A model generated the notes under the pieces. It ran no database searches and was not told the origin of the DNA. It saw nothing but the letters and a program-made list of their open reading frames with translations. Of a DNA stretch of 64,000 nucleotides, positions 1 through 10,561 are shown piece after piece. The stretch is from positions 248,001 through 312,000 of the forward strand of contig NW_026570306.1 of the NCBI RefSeq assembly GCF_019649055.1, in the 5' to 3' direction. Source of the stretch: Paramacrobiotus metropolitanus. Its lineage: Eukaryota; Tardigrada; Eutardigrada; Parachela; Macrobiotidae. Positions within the stretch are counted from its first letter, which is position 1. Every line of letters begins with the position of its first letter. A program made the translations under genes and the position numbers.

Positions 1-3000
1 TCTGAACGAAAGACTGCTGATCTGACATCTGCACTGGATTCGACATCTGTACTGGAGCATACACTGGTTGCTGTACTGAAGACAACACAGGCTGCTGCAA
101 AACTACCGGATTCTGATAAACTGGTGGGACCATCTGAACAGGCTGACCACTCCAGTTACCGCCGTTACTGTTTCCAAAATTACTATACTGACGTGTATAA
201 TTTCCACGCCCTGAATACTGGCCACGGAAGGAATTACCTCTCGCTGAATAATTACCGCGACTTCCATAATTTCCACGGCCACCTCTGAAAGTGCCGCTAA
301 ATCCGCTGAAACCATTGTTACCGCCTGCACTTACACGCTGAGTTTCAGGAGACTTTTTCTCACCACCGAGAATATTCTGAAGTTTTTCCAACTCTCTCAT
401 ATGCTTAATCAATTCGTACGGATCAGTAATATTCATGATAAATAAATGCCTATACCAATCTGGCTTATTACTTTTCAATCCTTCAAGCAAAATGCTAGTT
501 TTCTCAATATCGCCTAATTCCAAATCGTTAAACCACTTAATGAAACTATCCGCATAGTTATCAACTGTATCTTCGTCTCGAAAAATTCTTGCCGTCATTT
601 CCCTACGTATATCTGCTGGAGACGTCGCAATATTAAAATGTTCAAGAATTTCTTTCTTATAAAAATTTTCCCAATCGCGATTTGGTTTATCGCGAAGTAA
701 ACCTTGGAACCATAATACTGCGTTACCTTTCAATGCACCGACAACTTGCCTGCACGTATCGTTGTCGCTCCATCCATTCGACAATCGACACTGATCAACT
801 TGCGTGAGCCAATGTTCAATCGAACCTGACTTCCGCTTACCTTCGTACGGTTGTAATTTCATCACATTACTCGGCTTACTGGAATTTGCATTCTTCATCG
901 CCTCCGCCATAATTTTAATCACACCAAGCCAATCTGGATTCGCATTCTGCTGAGCAGCAAAACCACCTGCCGGCGCTGCATTCACGTCTTCCATGTCGAC
1001 ATTACCGTCATCATCGATACCGTTATTTACCGGTATTTCAACATTAACCAAGGGAACATGCCCTACGTTAACCGCCTGCGTATGCCGCCTATCTTGCGAC
1101 TGATGCCTAACACGAGATGCTGCCGAACGAGGCTGATCTGATCTCGGTTCGTTTAACTGACCACTGTCATTACGCGAAACTAAGGGAACTCGGAGAGAGC
1201 TTTCACCCCCGCAAACTTGATTGCTGCTGCTACCGACTGAATTACCCGCGTTAAACTGACTGCTTCCGCTAGCATAATTATTCACGATACCGCTCGGTAC
1301 AAAACCCTGAGACTGACCTGACATATGCGATATATTAGTGTGAGCCGGTGGCTGATTAAAAGCCAAGTTATCCGTGCCTACACGAACTTCAGGTTCAAAA
1401 TTCCACTCTCTTTCATGCGAAATCTGATTGCCCTTCAATTCTTCTGCTTCTACTCGCAATTTTTCCATACGCTGCATTAAATCAAGAATTTCGGAATCTT
1501 TACCGTCAATTCTGACACCAACTGAATGAATTAATTTCTTTTTCTCTTCAAGCGTTGCATTAAGCTTGCGTTCCCTGCTCAAGGCTGATTTTAAATCTTT
1601 TTCCGCAACAATTTTTGCATTACATTCCAGTTTACAATTAACTTTTAACTGCTCAATTTCCAAAAGTAATTTCTTCTCATTTTCTTTGAAAACAGCTAAA
1701 GCCTGCAAATTACTCGAACCAAGCGATTTCGACGCTTCTGCCTTGATTTTCTGCAACTGTTCATTTACTGACCGCAACTGAGCACTAAGCTCCTGATTTT
1801 CCAAAATTAATTTCGACGACTGAGAATCTTCCTCCTCAAGATCGCGAATACGTTTTTCATTCACCTGACACTTACTCGAAAGTGCACGAACATTTTTCTC
1901 ATGTTCTGCATTACTTGCCTGAACTGCCGCTAACTGCTGCCTTAACGCCGAAATATCACTGTGCAGTTTATTTTTCAGTTTATCGTCTTTAGACAAAATT
2001 TCATTCAACCGATTAATCTCATCGCTATTTTGCAATTGCCTAAGACACAATGCAACATAATTTTTGGTACACCGAATCGTAGTACCCAATGAATCACGAG
2101 TGACTGCTAATGCCTCTTGCTCCGATTTTGAAGCTTTCAACTTAGCGTCCACCTCACTTACTTCTTGCGCAAATTCCCGATTTAAAGGATCAAAATCATT
2201 TTCAAGAATGAAATGCCGCAAATCTGACTGAAGAGGATGCAAAAGATTATTCGCATTTTCATCGAAAGGAATATCTTCATCCAACAATGACTTTTCGCAA
2301 TTAAACGCCGTATTATTTTCATCGTCTGAATTTTCAGAAAAAGGAGTTCCTTCTCTCATCGTAATATTACCAAGGAAATTACTGCCAACCGTATTATTAT
2401 TCTGATCATTGCTCATAGCGATCACGCGTTCATCGCTCACTTGAGCCGCTGCACTACGTTCTCTCGCCATATTGGACGGAGTTACGAAATTCCCTACCGC
2501 TACCGAATTCAAATTTTCAACTGCATTTCCCACTACTTCTGCATTCTGCACATTTACTGACTGCCCTACTGAGTGTGGAATTACCAGTTGCGACATCACC
2601 GATCTCCTCGGATCCACCACTTGATCTGGATTTACCACTGACGGAGTTACCTGTTTCCCAGGATTAACCGTACCGACTGACTGACTTGAAATCAACTGCA
2701 TACTGGACAGAGTCATGCCATTTTTCTGTGCACTCGACGCCGAACTATCTTCCAAGTCCAACAACGACTCACTTACCGCATTCCCAGAATTTTCAATAAT
2801 TACCGAGGCATTTAACTGCCCATCTGACATAACTATGGTATCCCGAGATTTCTTACCAGTACCTGACTCCTTTCTTTGCTGCACTTCTGCCTCGTACGCA
2901 GTGACATTCAAAGTCGCCCATTCTTTTGCTGCTTTAAACTCTGCTTCTGATATATTCAAACAAGCTGACGGAATAGACCGTTCGTGCGAGAACCAAGTGC

Positions 3001-3259
3001 TATAGTAACTCGGAGCTCTTACCAACGTTGAATTTTTGTCTTCCCAGTCTACCCATTGTTGACTGCAGTACGCGCTCTTTTTCTCCGGAGGTTCTAACCC
3101 TACTGCCCTATACATTAAGCCAAGGGGAACTTTCTTCGGAAACTGAAAACGAGTGTCAAACCCGCTTTCAACCGCTTTCGACTGCAATCTATCTGATTCA
3201 ACTTTTCTCAATGGCCAAAAGCCATCTCGTTTCACAGTTAATTCTGCTGATTCTGACAT
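1..3259 (-). CDS. LTR-retrotransposon Gag-like polyprotein, open through left window edge
   Basis: An uninterrupted minus-strand frame runs from ATG at 3259 to base 1 (1086 codons, no stop seen), so the C-terminal part or a pol gene lies outside the window. Order of regions: a low-complexity N-terminal third; a charged, heptad-like coiled-coil stretch at about residues 330-620; a Ser/Asn/Gln-rich linker; a retrotransposon_gag-type capsid domain at about residues 800-960 (containing W-F-Q-G-L-L and a downstream D-x-Y-x-x-x-F motif); then a Gly/Arg/Asn-rich RGG-type tail at about 985-1030 in place of a CCHC zinc knuckle, followed by a Gln/Pro/Val-rich segment. The frame has no premature stops, so the copy may be young. 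It lies downstream of the primer-site and LTR-like sequence at 4.3-5.1 kb in the same orientation. The class (Ty3/gypsy versus another) cannot be settled without pol. Confidence 0.8.
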   Translation of the reverse strand, partial: MSESAELTVKRDGFWPLRKVESDRLQSKAVESGFDTRFQFPKKVPLGLMYRAVGLEPPEKKSAYCSQQWVDWEDKNSTLVRAPSYYSTWFSHERSIPSACLNISEAEFKAAKEWATLNVTAYEAEVQQRKESGTGKKSRDTIVMSDGQLNASVIIENSGNAVSESLLDLEDSSASSAQKNGMTLSSMQLISSQSVGTVNPGKQVTPSVVNPDQVVDPRRSVMSQLVIPHSVGQSVNVQNAEVVGNAVENLNSVAVGNFVTPSNMARERSAAAQVSDERVIAMSNDQNNNTVGSNFLGNITMREGTPFSENSDDENNTAFNCEKSLLDEDIPFDENANNLLHPLQSDLRHFILENDFDPLNREFAQEVSEVDAKLKASKSEQEALAVTRDSLGTTIRCTKNYVALCLRQLQNSDEINRLNEILSKDDKLKNKLHSDISALRQQLAAVQASNAEHEKNVRALSSKCQVNEKRIRDLEEEDSQSSKLILENQELSAQLRSVNEQLQKIKAEASKSLGSSNLQALAVFKENEKKLLLEIEQLKVNCKLECNAKIVAEKDLKSALSRERKLNATLEEKKKLIHSVGVRIDGKDSEILDLMQRMEKLRVEAEELKGNQISHEREWNFEPEVRVGTDNLAFNQPPAHTNISHMSGQSQGFVPSGIVNNYASGSSQFNAGNSVGSSSNQVCGGESSLRVPLVSRNDSGQLNEPRSDQPRSAASRVRHQSQDRRHTQAVNVGHVPLVNVEIPVNNGIDDDGNVDMEDVNAAPAGGFAAQQNANPDWLGVIKIMAEAMKNANSSKPSNVMKLQPYEGKRKSGSIEHWLTQVDQCRLSNGWSDNDTCRQVVGALKGNAVLWFQGLLRDKPNRDWENFYKKEILEHFNIATSPADIRREMTARIFRDEDTVDNYADSFIKWFNDLELGDIEKTSILLEGLKSNKPDWYRHLFIMNITDPYELIKHMRELEKLQNILGGEKKSPETQRVSAGGNNGFSGFSGTFRGGRGNYGSRGNYSARGNSFRGQYSGRGNYTRQYSNFGNSNGGNWSGQPVQMVPPVYQNPVVLQQPVLSSVQQPVYAPVQMSNPVQMSDQQSFVQ

Positions 3260-4290
3260 TTTGTTTGCAATGCAACCGCGACTGACCTTACCAATTACAA
3301 CTGGATTCAGAAAGTGAAAGTTACACTGTTCCCGTTGATTGACGAATCAACCAACTCGTATGACCCACGGCTCTTGACAGAAATACACGTACGCTACTCA
3401 AAGCTGTGACTCCTGACAACACCGTTTCGTTAGGACGACGCTGACTCAATACCAACCTCCGCGGTACCGAAACAACACGTCCGAAAATCTCGTTGTTACA
3501 GCACGCACTCAAGCATGCGTAACCAACTCGTATTTATCTCGTTGCTACAACACGCACTCAAGCGTAAGTAAGCAACTCGTATTTACAGCTGACCTTTAAG
3601 GTTTCAACTGTGAATCGTATTTAACCGCTAGTTACAACACTGTGACTGATTTCCAGTTAACAGTGACACTGCGTTACACAACGAGAGACAGCTATATCTG
3701 CTCTGTTGATTACCGAAAATTTTCAGAAAATCGTAGTACGATGGCTACTCCGCTAACTCGGATACGCCATATTTACAAAAATTCGACATTTTTACGAAGA
3801 TTCAATATTAAAGAACGGCTAAAACTACACTGCGAATTTTCGCACGTTTGACTTACAATTTCCGATCAGCTGATTCTGCTGGTTCTGCCGTTCAAATTCA
3901 CGTAGTCTTTCTGGCTTGCCCGGTTCAGAAAAGAAAATAAAATGAAAGGAAATTTTTACCTCGAATGGTCTTACGGTGCTTTTTCAATCATAGACACGTA
4001 AAGTGCCGCATACACGAACAGTTTTCAAGTGCCTATACTGTTCTCAGTCCGTATTGTCACCCAAAATATATATCGCTAAGTGCGAATCAATCTATACATC
4101 AATGAAACCGGGGGACTCGGTTACCCTAGGTCAGAACTGGAACGCAGACCTCCTGCACCACACTAGTGGCTCCTAACGGACTCAATTAATGTGGGCTCTC
4201 TCGAGTTGACCACCAACCATCCTGCACCATCAATTTAATTGTACTATCAGATTAAATTAAACTTTCTGCTCCATCGGGAAAGTTTGAACC
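3260..4290 (-). other. Untranslated leader between LTR-like region and gag
   Basis: About 1 kb with no convincing coding frame on either strand, between the gag start codon and the primer-site-like sequences. It would be the 5' leader of the minus-strand retroelement. It contains a short tandem repeat (3492-3588). No other structure was identified. Confidence 0.4.
3492..3588. repeat. Two-copy tandem repeat, 49-bp period
   Basis: Copies at 3492-3540 and 3541-3589 share the core ACGCACTCAAGC and the 3' core CAACTCGTATTTA. They lie in the putative leader of the retroelement. A related CAACTCGTAT word also occurs nearby (about 3352). Confidence 0.6.
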
Positions 4291-4358
4291 ACGGTGGGCG
4301 CCATGTCGTGCAATAGAGAATAAGTAAAAATAAAAATATGGCCCCCCGGTGGGCGCCA
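4291..4358 (-). other. Duplicated primer-binding-site-like sequence
   Basis: TGGCGCCCACCG on the minus strand occurs at 4303-4292 and again at 4358-4347, each preceded by TGCACGACA. TGGCGCC is the usual start of primer-binding sites complementary to a tRNA 3' end in many Metaviridae-type elements. The two copies are 55 bp apart and include the putative LTR end, so this is a short tandem duplication of the LTR/PBS junction. Confidence 0.45.
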
Positions 4359-5110
4359 TGTCGTGCAATAAGGAATAATAAAATAAAATGAAGGGGTTGT
4401 GCGGTGGAAATATGCACTTCCCAGACCACGACCAGTCGGAGGAATAGAGCGACTCTTAATCTCAACTTCTTATGTATTTCATGGAGCGAAAGTTCAAGGA
4501 TGTTGATGTACAAGTATGAGATGATATGCAAGGATGAAGAAGAGGATCCGGAACTCGAAAGCCTGCTGAAAGAGAAGACACGAAAGGAAACACAAGGAAT
4601 GCGTGAAGTTATACGTTACCTGTCCGACGCTAGATGGTAGCCGAAGCGTATGAGTATGACAAATCCATCAACCTGGCGCTACAGGGCATGAAGATCGAAG
4701 GGACCGAAAGGTCAAGGCAAACAAGTGGGATCAAGTGGGTAGCCTGTTACGTTACGAGACTATCCGAAGATGATAATGCACGTCGACGAAGTAGAGGAAT
4801 GACCCCTGACAATAGGTGAAAGGTCACCCAGAGGTCAGTTTGAACAGCCTCACTTGGAAAGAGAAGACCAGAGCAAAAGCCTGAAGTTAATCAGATCGAG
4901 TAACAAGACTCTACTTTTGTTGGGATTACAACTCTTGACATTTGTGTGGGCGACGAGCGCCTTATATAGCCCTGGGCACCGCAAGTGCTGGCTCTTCATA
5001 CGCGCAGGTACGGGTCTGAGAACAATAGGGATATAAACTCTAGCCAATAAGAGACATCTGAGGACACGTGGACTAATCACACCGCTGCATCACTACACGT
5101 GGACTAATGA
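4304..5110 (-). mobile_element. 5' LTR-like region of the minus-strand retrotransposon (boundaries approximate)
   Basis: On the minus strand this stretch has an ATTGG (inverted CCAAT) box near 5043-5047, a TATATAAG box at 4968-4961, roughly 600 nt of non-coding sequence, and an end in ...GCACGACA immediately before TGGCGCCC, which looks like a retroviral-type primer-binding site. This is the order expected for U3-R-U5-PBS leading into gag at 3259. The outer LTR boundary and target duplication could not be located because the 3' LTR is outside the window. Small ORFs inside it look spurious. Confidence 0.45.
5064..5108. repeat. Direct repeat with E-box core upstream of LTR-like TATA
   Basis: ACACGTGGACTAAT occurs at 5064-5077 and at 5095-5108 (31-bp spacing). 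The CACGTG core is a bHLH-type site. It lies upstream, in minus orientation, of the TATA box at 4961-4968, as an LTR enhancer repeat would. Confidence 0.4.
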
Positions 5111-5680
5111 GAACATCAGGTCAACTAATACACTAGAACAATAGGTTGAGCTACGTCATCGAAGCGCGGTCACGTCGAAATGGCAAGTCGCGGTCAAAGT
5201 TCTCTGCTGGGGATTTCTGAGAAGTCGACACTCGGAGTCGCGGTCATGACTCGCGTAGGAGTTGTAGTAAAGCCTAAGCCTTAGTTGTAGGGGTAGAAGT
5301 AGTAAAGTAGTACCGATGTGTACTAAGGGACGCCAGTACACGTCATTACGTATCAGTATGTAATACGCAAACTCATTATGCTGATTGCTTAAGCTCATCT
5401 AAGTGATGTCAGTATAACAGCGCCATATTACTGTAAGCTTGCCGTAATAATGGTTTTTTTCAGCTTTGTTGGCATGCACCTTTTGTTCTAAGCTTTGTGC
5501 CGTTTTTTCTGATGATAAAGAAATAAATAACGGCAATGGAGCACGGAATGTCTTATTGGCCAAATCCATTTATGCATGCGCAGAAAATGTTGCTAACCCT
5601 CTTCTTCATCAATATATCTGCAATAATTACATCTGCATCCTCTTTGTCATGTACAATATAAGGGGAAAAATGAGTCTAGC
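5109..5680. other. Non-coding stretch, nothing recognised
   Basis: No reading frame with protein-like composition was found. The stretch may contain the outer end of the LTR; no terminal repeat or target duplication could be paired by eye. Confidence 0.3.
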
Positions 5681-5830
5681 CGAACCAGTCCCTTGTACTT
5701 CTGATGTCAGCCGGCTGGTGTTTTACGTTGTGGCTATACATGGCGCTTATATACCGCGCCTGATTTAACCGTATGTATTGCCGTAACGTCACACTCCAGG
5801 CGGGTGACGGCAGCAGTACAGGGAACCGGG
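5681..5830. repeat. Imperfect foldback (inverted) repeat
   Basis: The left arm (5681-5750, beginning CGAACCAGTCCCTTGTACTT) matches the reverse complement of the right arm (5761-5830, ending AGTACAGGGAACCGGG). The centre is a GGCGC...GCGCC hairpin at 5742-5760. Both arms therefore translate to related peptides containing P-V-P-C-T on opposite strands, which explains why short ORFs overlap here. Confidence 0.55.
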
Positions 5831-6045
5831 CCGCTCCTGTTAGCAGCTCCTTCTTTATATAGTACCATTAATATGTAGCCGTTGGAAATGAATGTAAGGA
5901 GCATAATGCTGGTCCACAGCACATAATAGCCAGCCGCGATCCACGGAGCGGCAGTGGTCGTGTTGGTCCAGTTGGACCAACTGGAGTCGTTGAGAAATGT
6001 TACGTTGTCCATGCTGTATAATTTTACGTAACTTACGTTGTCCAT
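5734..6045 (-). CDS. Possible GPCR N-terminal exon (fragment)
   Basis: From ATG at 6045 the frame encodes an extracellular-type N-terminus with several N-x-S/T glycosylation sequons, then a roughly 22-residue hydrophobic helix followed by S-N-G-Y-I-L and a basic turn, resembling transmembrane segment 1 of rhodopsin-class receptors (G-N motif region). No further transmembrane exons were found to the left, where foldback and LTR sequence begins, and the last 40 residues fall within the foldback repeat. It could be a truncated receptor gene or a chance hydrophobic ORF. No splice donor was convincing. Confidence 0.3.
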   Translation of the reverse strand: MDNVSYVKLYSMDNVTFLNDSSWSNWTNTTTAAPWIAAGYYVLWTSIMLLTFISNGYILMVLYKEGAANRSGPVPCTAAVTRLECDVTAIHTVKSGAVYKRHV

Positions 6046-6099
6046 CGTATGACGTAATACTATGTCGAAGAAGCTAGCGAAATCTAACACACATGCATG

Positions 6100-7830
6100 A
6101 AAACATCCTCAGAGTCGTTTGCAGTTTGTAAATGATCAGAAACAGTAGATACGCAAACGTTTTTAACCCGGGTGATCGTACAAGGCAGACGTTAGCTGCA
6201 GCTTGCAATGCAATTTAAAACGCTTTACTGCATCAGCTGCGTCCACTGTCGGTCCACACAGAGTGTCGGTACAATGGGTAATGCAAAGACCGCCTCTGTT
6301 GTCTGTGTTCTGTAATTGTCGGAGGATTGTGTTTGCAGAATGACAGGAGAACTTTAATATGTAAATATTCAAGATGATTCGATTGATGTGTTTCGAAGAA
6401 GCGCCTAGTGTGACAATTTACAGAAGCAGCAGCTGATTTAACGATCAAATAACTTTAGTCCTGCTGTACGTTTATCAATCTTATCCAATTCCGTCACAAC
6501 GATTAACGGTCTCATTTTGTATGCTAACCACATATATTATATATCTTTGTAATTATACATACAGATTTGCGCAGCATCATTTTTAACACTTTTTGTATAC
6601 AACTAGTTCCAGCGTACGGTAGCACGTTTAAGAAATCCAGGAATCGACTGGGCAATTTTTCGCATGTACAGTAATTGTACCCCGGTAGCAAACACTGGCT
6701 GCGTTTTTTTCATCGGTAACTACCGGTCTGTTATTTGATCCATTACTTCGTCTTTGGGAACAGAGTGCAGCGGCCGGGCCTGACACTGATGCAAATTGAT
6801 CGAGCGGATCCAATAATCAATATCATCCATAGAGTTTCCTAAATAAAGAAAGGTCATCTCGTGGAACATCGAGATTAATAGCGTCTATGTTTTTTTTTAT
6901 AATATTTGCCTATTTTTGACGACGGCCTTAGCAGAGGCTCTCCGGGTTGTTTTGAAGAAATGCCCGCTGAGAAGGTCGGTCTTTTTAGCTGGCAAACCAT
7001 AACACGGAACAAAGCTAGCGGAGGCGCGACCATTTTGTCCTACGTAAATTGAAAAACGTATGAGGTGATTAATGCGCAAGACGTGTTTAACAATTAATTC
7101 GAGCACCTGGTCCCTGCCAGGGCTAAAAATAACCTGGTCCAGATAAAGTAAGCTAAAAACGATGAACGTATGCTAAAAACGTTTGTCATTTGTGAATGAC
7201 TAAAAACATCGCCGACAATAAGTGACGCCCGCCAGGTCACATGTGCCAGTGTCATGCCGAAAGGGAAGCAATTTGTATACAAATTTATTGGACCGTATTT
7301 TTTCCATTACCCTTTTTTTCCCGCTTGCTTGTCACACATCATTTTGCTTTGGGATTTTGTTTACAAGTATCCTAGAATGAATTTATCTGCATATACGTTG
7401 TTAAATTCCAAATACTCGCAATTTTGGTTTCCTCTTGACTTGTGGAAATGGATTTCTGAGTTCACCAATGTGTACTCTCAAGTCTCACCAATGTGTTTAG
7501 CCTTGTTTCATTACTTGTGATCTATGGTGAGATAATTTGGCATGCATAAATGAGAAACCGTTTAAACTGTCCGCGGAACATCCGCGCTTGCTGTAATAAG
7601 GCTAATTAGAGCGGGAATAATGTTTGTGCGCGCTGTGGTACACCAGTAGAAAGGATACTATTGGACTTTGTTTGGCAAAGTAAAAAAACAACTTGTACAT
7701 AACAGACAGCGTAGTATCGCCATTCGCGACGATATAAATAATTACTACTCTAAGGGGCCATCAGAATGCAGTTATGTATAACTGATGTGTGATGATTCTC
7801 GCACTGATGTCTGTTCAAAATCAATCGCTT
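6100..7830. other. Region without a supported gene
   Basis: Only short ORFs of unremarkable composition. A 36-codon frame from ATG at about 6830 on the minus strand has protein-like content but is immediately closed and was not matched to a family. Confidence 0.3.
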
Positions 7831-8126
7831 TTAACTGCTTGTGCCGGCGTCTGCGTTGTCGGCCGGATTTGAAGAGAGCAGCTGTATCACACATTTGAGC
7901 TGTTTACGCTTAGTAGCGTTTGCCGGCGCTGCAGATTTGACCTTTGGGCCCACTAACGACTTCGCGTTGGCCACCGTGGAATTGCCTGTGACCGCGATGT
8001 CTGGGACGATGGGTCTAAACACCAACGGGGTGCTGGAATTCAGTCCGCGTTGAATATGGCCCTTTCCCAGAGACCGGTTAATCAGGCGGCTCCGACAAGT
8101 GTGACCGCGAGTGTACCGATCATCTT
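7831..8126 (-). CDS. Unidentified terminal coding exon
   Basis: A minus-strand frame opens directly at a splice acceptor (TATTTAG before 8126) and runs without interruption to TAA at 7831, about 98 codons. It begins with an acidic-then-basic segment (D-D-R-Y-T-R-G-H-T-C-R-S-R) and ends with an Ala/Lys/Asn-rich tail. Being open across its whole length from a plausible acceptor suggests a real last exon, but no upstream exon or family was recognised. It could equally be a transposon gene fragment. Confidence 0.35.
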
Positions 8127-8243
8127 CTAAATACGAATTTCTCGCAAAGGTTACCGCTGACGGTATTTAGAAAAAAACCGCTTTGCTGTTGACAACTCGT
8201 ATAGTTGTGCCCATTAATATTACGCTCTCGCACTAATTAGCAG

Positions 8244-8435
8244 GTGAGCTACATTTTAATGGTATATACAGATACTCAGAACGGAATTTATCTGATTACT
8301 CTGGGTCTTTTGGCGTTTGTGGTTTGTGGTTGCGGTTTGTGGAAATGTCTGTTTGTTAGGCACCGACGGTCACACCGTAGTCGTACGTATGCCGCGCCAG
8401 GTTGGACAAAAGTGCAACAATTCGTGGAATACTAA
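8244..8435 (+). CDS. Small single-pass membrane ORF (uncertain)
   Basis: A 63-codon frame follows a TTAGCAG acceptor-like sequence at 8235-8243. It encodes a hydrophobic helix of about 18 residues, then a strongly basic stretch (R-H-R-R-S-H-R-S-R) and a short tail, a stop-transfer arrangement. No partner exon was found upstream and the product is not recognised. Confidence 0.25.
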   Translation: MSYILMVYTDTQNGIYLITLGLLAFVVCGCGLWKCLFVRHRRSHRSRTYAAPGWTKVQQFVEY

Positions 8436-8655
8436 GACACACACGTGATGGCGAACAACTCTTTAAAGTTCGATAATTGTGCATTACTGTTTAAACAACT
8501 TTCTTTCTGAACGAAAGCTGAAACAAGAGTTCAGGCACGATGATCACGGAAGAGCACATTAAAGAACTTGTAAAGAGGATGTTAGCTGTTAGTTTAAAGA
8601 GTATGTTGCAAGTCATTTCGAGTCCGAATCACCGTCAGTGAATGACTTCCGGTGA

Positions 8656-8763
8656 GATGACGAGAAAATCACCTTACCTAGCTTTTTTCCATTTCTATTT
8701 GCGATATATAGATGACGAGAAAATCACCTTAGCTAGCTTTTTTCCGTTTCCATTTTTGATATC
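8656..8763. repeat. Two-copy tandem repeat, 55-bp period
   Basis: Copies begin at 8656 and 8711 with GATGACGAGAAAATCACCTT and continue through a shared C-T-A-G-C-T plus poly-T tract. The repeat lies about 130 bp upstream of the integrase gene start. Confidence 0.7.
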
Positions 8764-8889
8764 TTAAGAAACGAAATGAGACAAAATGTTGTCGTATGAA
8801 GTGCAGGCCAATTGTAATTATGACTTTTCGAGATATTAATCGTTCCTGAAGTATATTTGGATTGTGTGATTGAGTTTATTATATTCATC

Positions 8890-10561
8890 ATGGATCAAAC
8901 GCAACGCCTCCAACTTCAGACTTACGTAGACACCGTTTCAAGCGGTACCTCAGTGGTTTTAGCTCAGTTCGCCAACAACTCAGATTCCTTGTTGACAGAA
9001 GAAGCACATCTGATGCGCGTAATTAATTTATTGGATCTCTTAGACGGTATGGCAAATGAAACTGATTTGGAGTTTCACCGCAGAACGCTTCTAGCACTAC
9101 TAAATCGCGTGCGGTTGGCCTATCGACAGGTAAGGTAATTAGCTTCTATTTAATGAAATTATTAAAATTTAAATTTCTTCTTGAGTATACCTTCATTTGT
9201 GTTTTCTTAAAGACACGTTTATTGGCACAATTTTTGTTTAAAAAATCTAACAAAAAATAAAGATTATTATTCTAAGCAGTTGTGAGCTAACGTTACTTGC
9301 CGAACACAAAGAACTTCCTTTACAAATTCTGCAGATCGAGGATCCTGTCGAAGAGCAACCGGAACTACTGCGCGTCAAGCTGGAGCGAACCAACGGGCGG
9401 CCCAAGATTGTTTTAGATAGAAACGTATTGGAAGTCTTACGCGGTGAAGGTTTAACTTGGACGGAAATTTCTGGTCTTCTTCGAATTTCAACGAAAACAT
9501 TGCAGCGGCGGAGAAAAGAATTACATTTGGTCGATAACCAGGCCGCTACCGTTATTTCGGATGAGCAACTGGATGAACACGTGCGCTCGATAATCGTGCA
9601 AGCGCCCGGTTCAGGATCGATTATGGTTTGCGGAGGAATTCGGAGCAAAGGTTTAGGCGTATCTCGGCATCGTGTGCGCGATTCAATTCGAAGGGTAGAT
9701 CCGTGGGGAGTACTGGAGCGTTGGTCAGCAATAATCCCCCGCCGTCAGTACAAAGTTGCTGGGCCGAACTCTCTATGGCATCTCGACGGCAATCATAAGC
9801 TGATCAACTGGAAGCTTGTAATACACGGCTGTATTGATGGATTTTCTCGTCTCGTTGTTTTCCTCAGGTGTAACGATAACAACAGAGCCGAAACAGTGCT
9901 GCGGTGCTTTATTGACGGGGCAGCAGCGCTAGGTGCACTGCCGTCTCGAGTAAGAGGAGATCGGGGTGTCGAAAACGTTGATGTAAGACGCTACATGGAA
10001 GAAAAGCGCGGGGAGGGCCGAGGAAGTTTTATTTGTGGCCGTTCCGTGCACAATCAACGCATAGAGCGTCTTTGGAGGGATGTTACAAGCAAAGTAACAA
10101 GTTATTACAAATCAATTTTCATGCAACTGGAGCAAAGCGGAATTCTTGATCCAGACAACGAGATGCATTTATTTTGTTTGCACAGGATATTTCTGCCAAA
10201 AATTAACAGTTCTTTGCAACAGTTTGTGGCTAGCTACAACTCTCATGGCCTGACTAGTGAGGGCGGCCACAGTCCAAGAGCTTTATATGCGAGCGGTCTG
10301 TTTACAAGCGGCCCAAGAGGAGCTGACATTGACCCAACCGATATCGGGATATATGGCATAGATGTGGATGGACCACTGCCGGAAGACGTCGCAGAAGAGT
10401 CTGGTGTTATTGTTCCCAACATCATACTCCCACTGACGGAGGAAAATCTAAACGACTTGTACAGCCGCTTTCCGGAAGACGAAGGAGATATGATTTCCGG
10501 CATTTCGCGCTACGAAGAGATGATGAATTATATGTTGCATACTTACGGAAACTTGGAGTAA
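8890..10561 (+). CDS. DDE integrase/transposase-like protein (rve-superfamily 'integrase core' type), two exons
   Basis: Exon 1 is 8890-9129 (donor CAG/GTAAGG). Exon 2 is about 9287-10561 (acceptor TGTGAG, phase 0). The join gives about 504 aa. The N-terminal part is helical. A G-R-P-K stretch precedes a helix-turn-helix ([16 protein letters not shown]), then the catalytic core W-H-L-D-G-N-H, R-G-D-R-G-x-E-N and N-Q-R-I-E-R-L-W. The likely catalytic D, D and E codons lie at 9785, 9959 and 10064, 57 and 34 residues apart between them. This arrangement is typical of stand-alone integrase-core proteins found in cnidarians, fish and fungi. No terminal inverted repeats were located, so it may be a mobile element gene or a domesticated copy; the catalytic residues appear intact. 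The in-frame Met-like codon at 9428 is TTG and is not the start. Confidence 0.75.

Noticed and set aside
6628-6830. Short minus-strand frames with protein-like stretches
   Set aside because: Frames close after 36-61 codons, no joinable splice sites, no family recognised.
8656-8763. Terminal repeat of the integrase element
   Set aside because: The two copies are direct and adjacent, with no counterpart found downstream of the gene.
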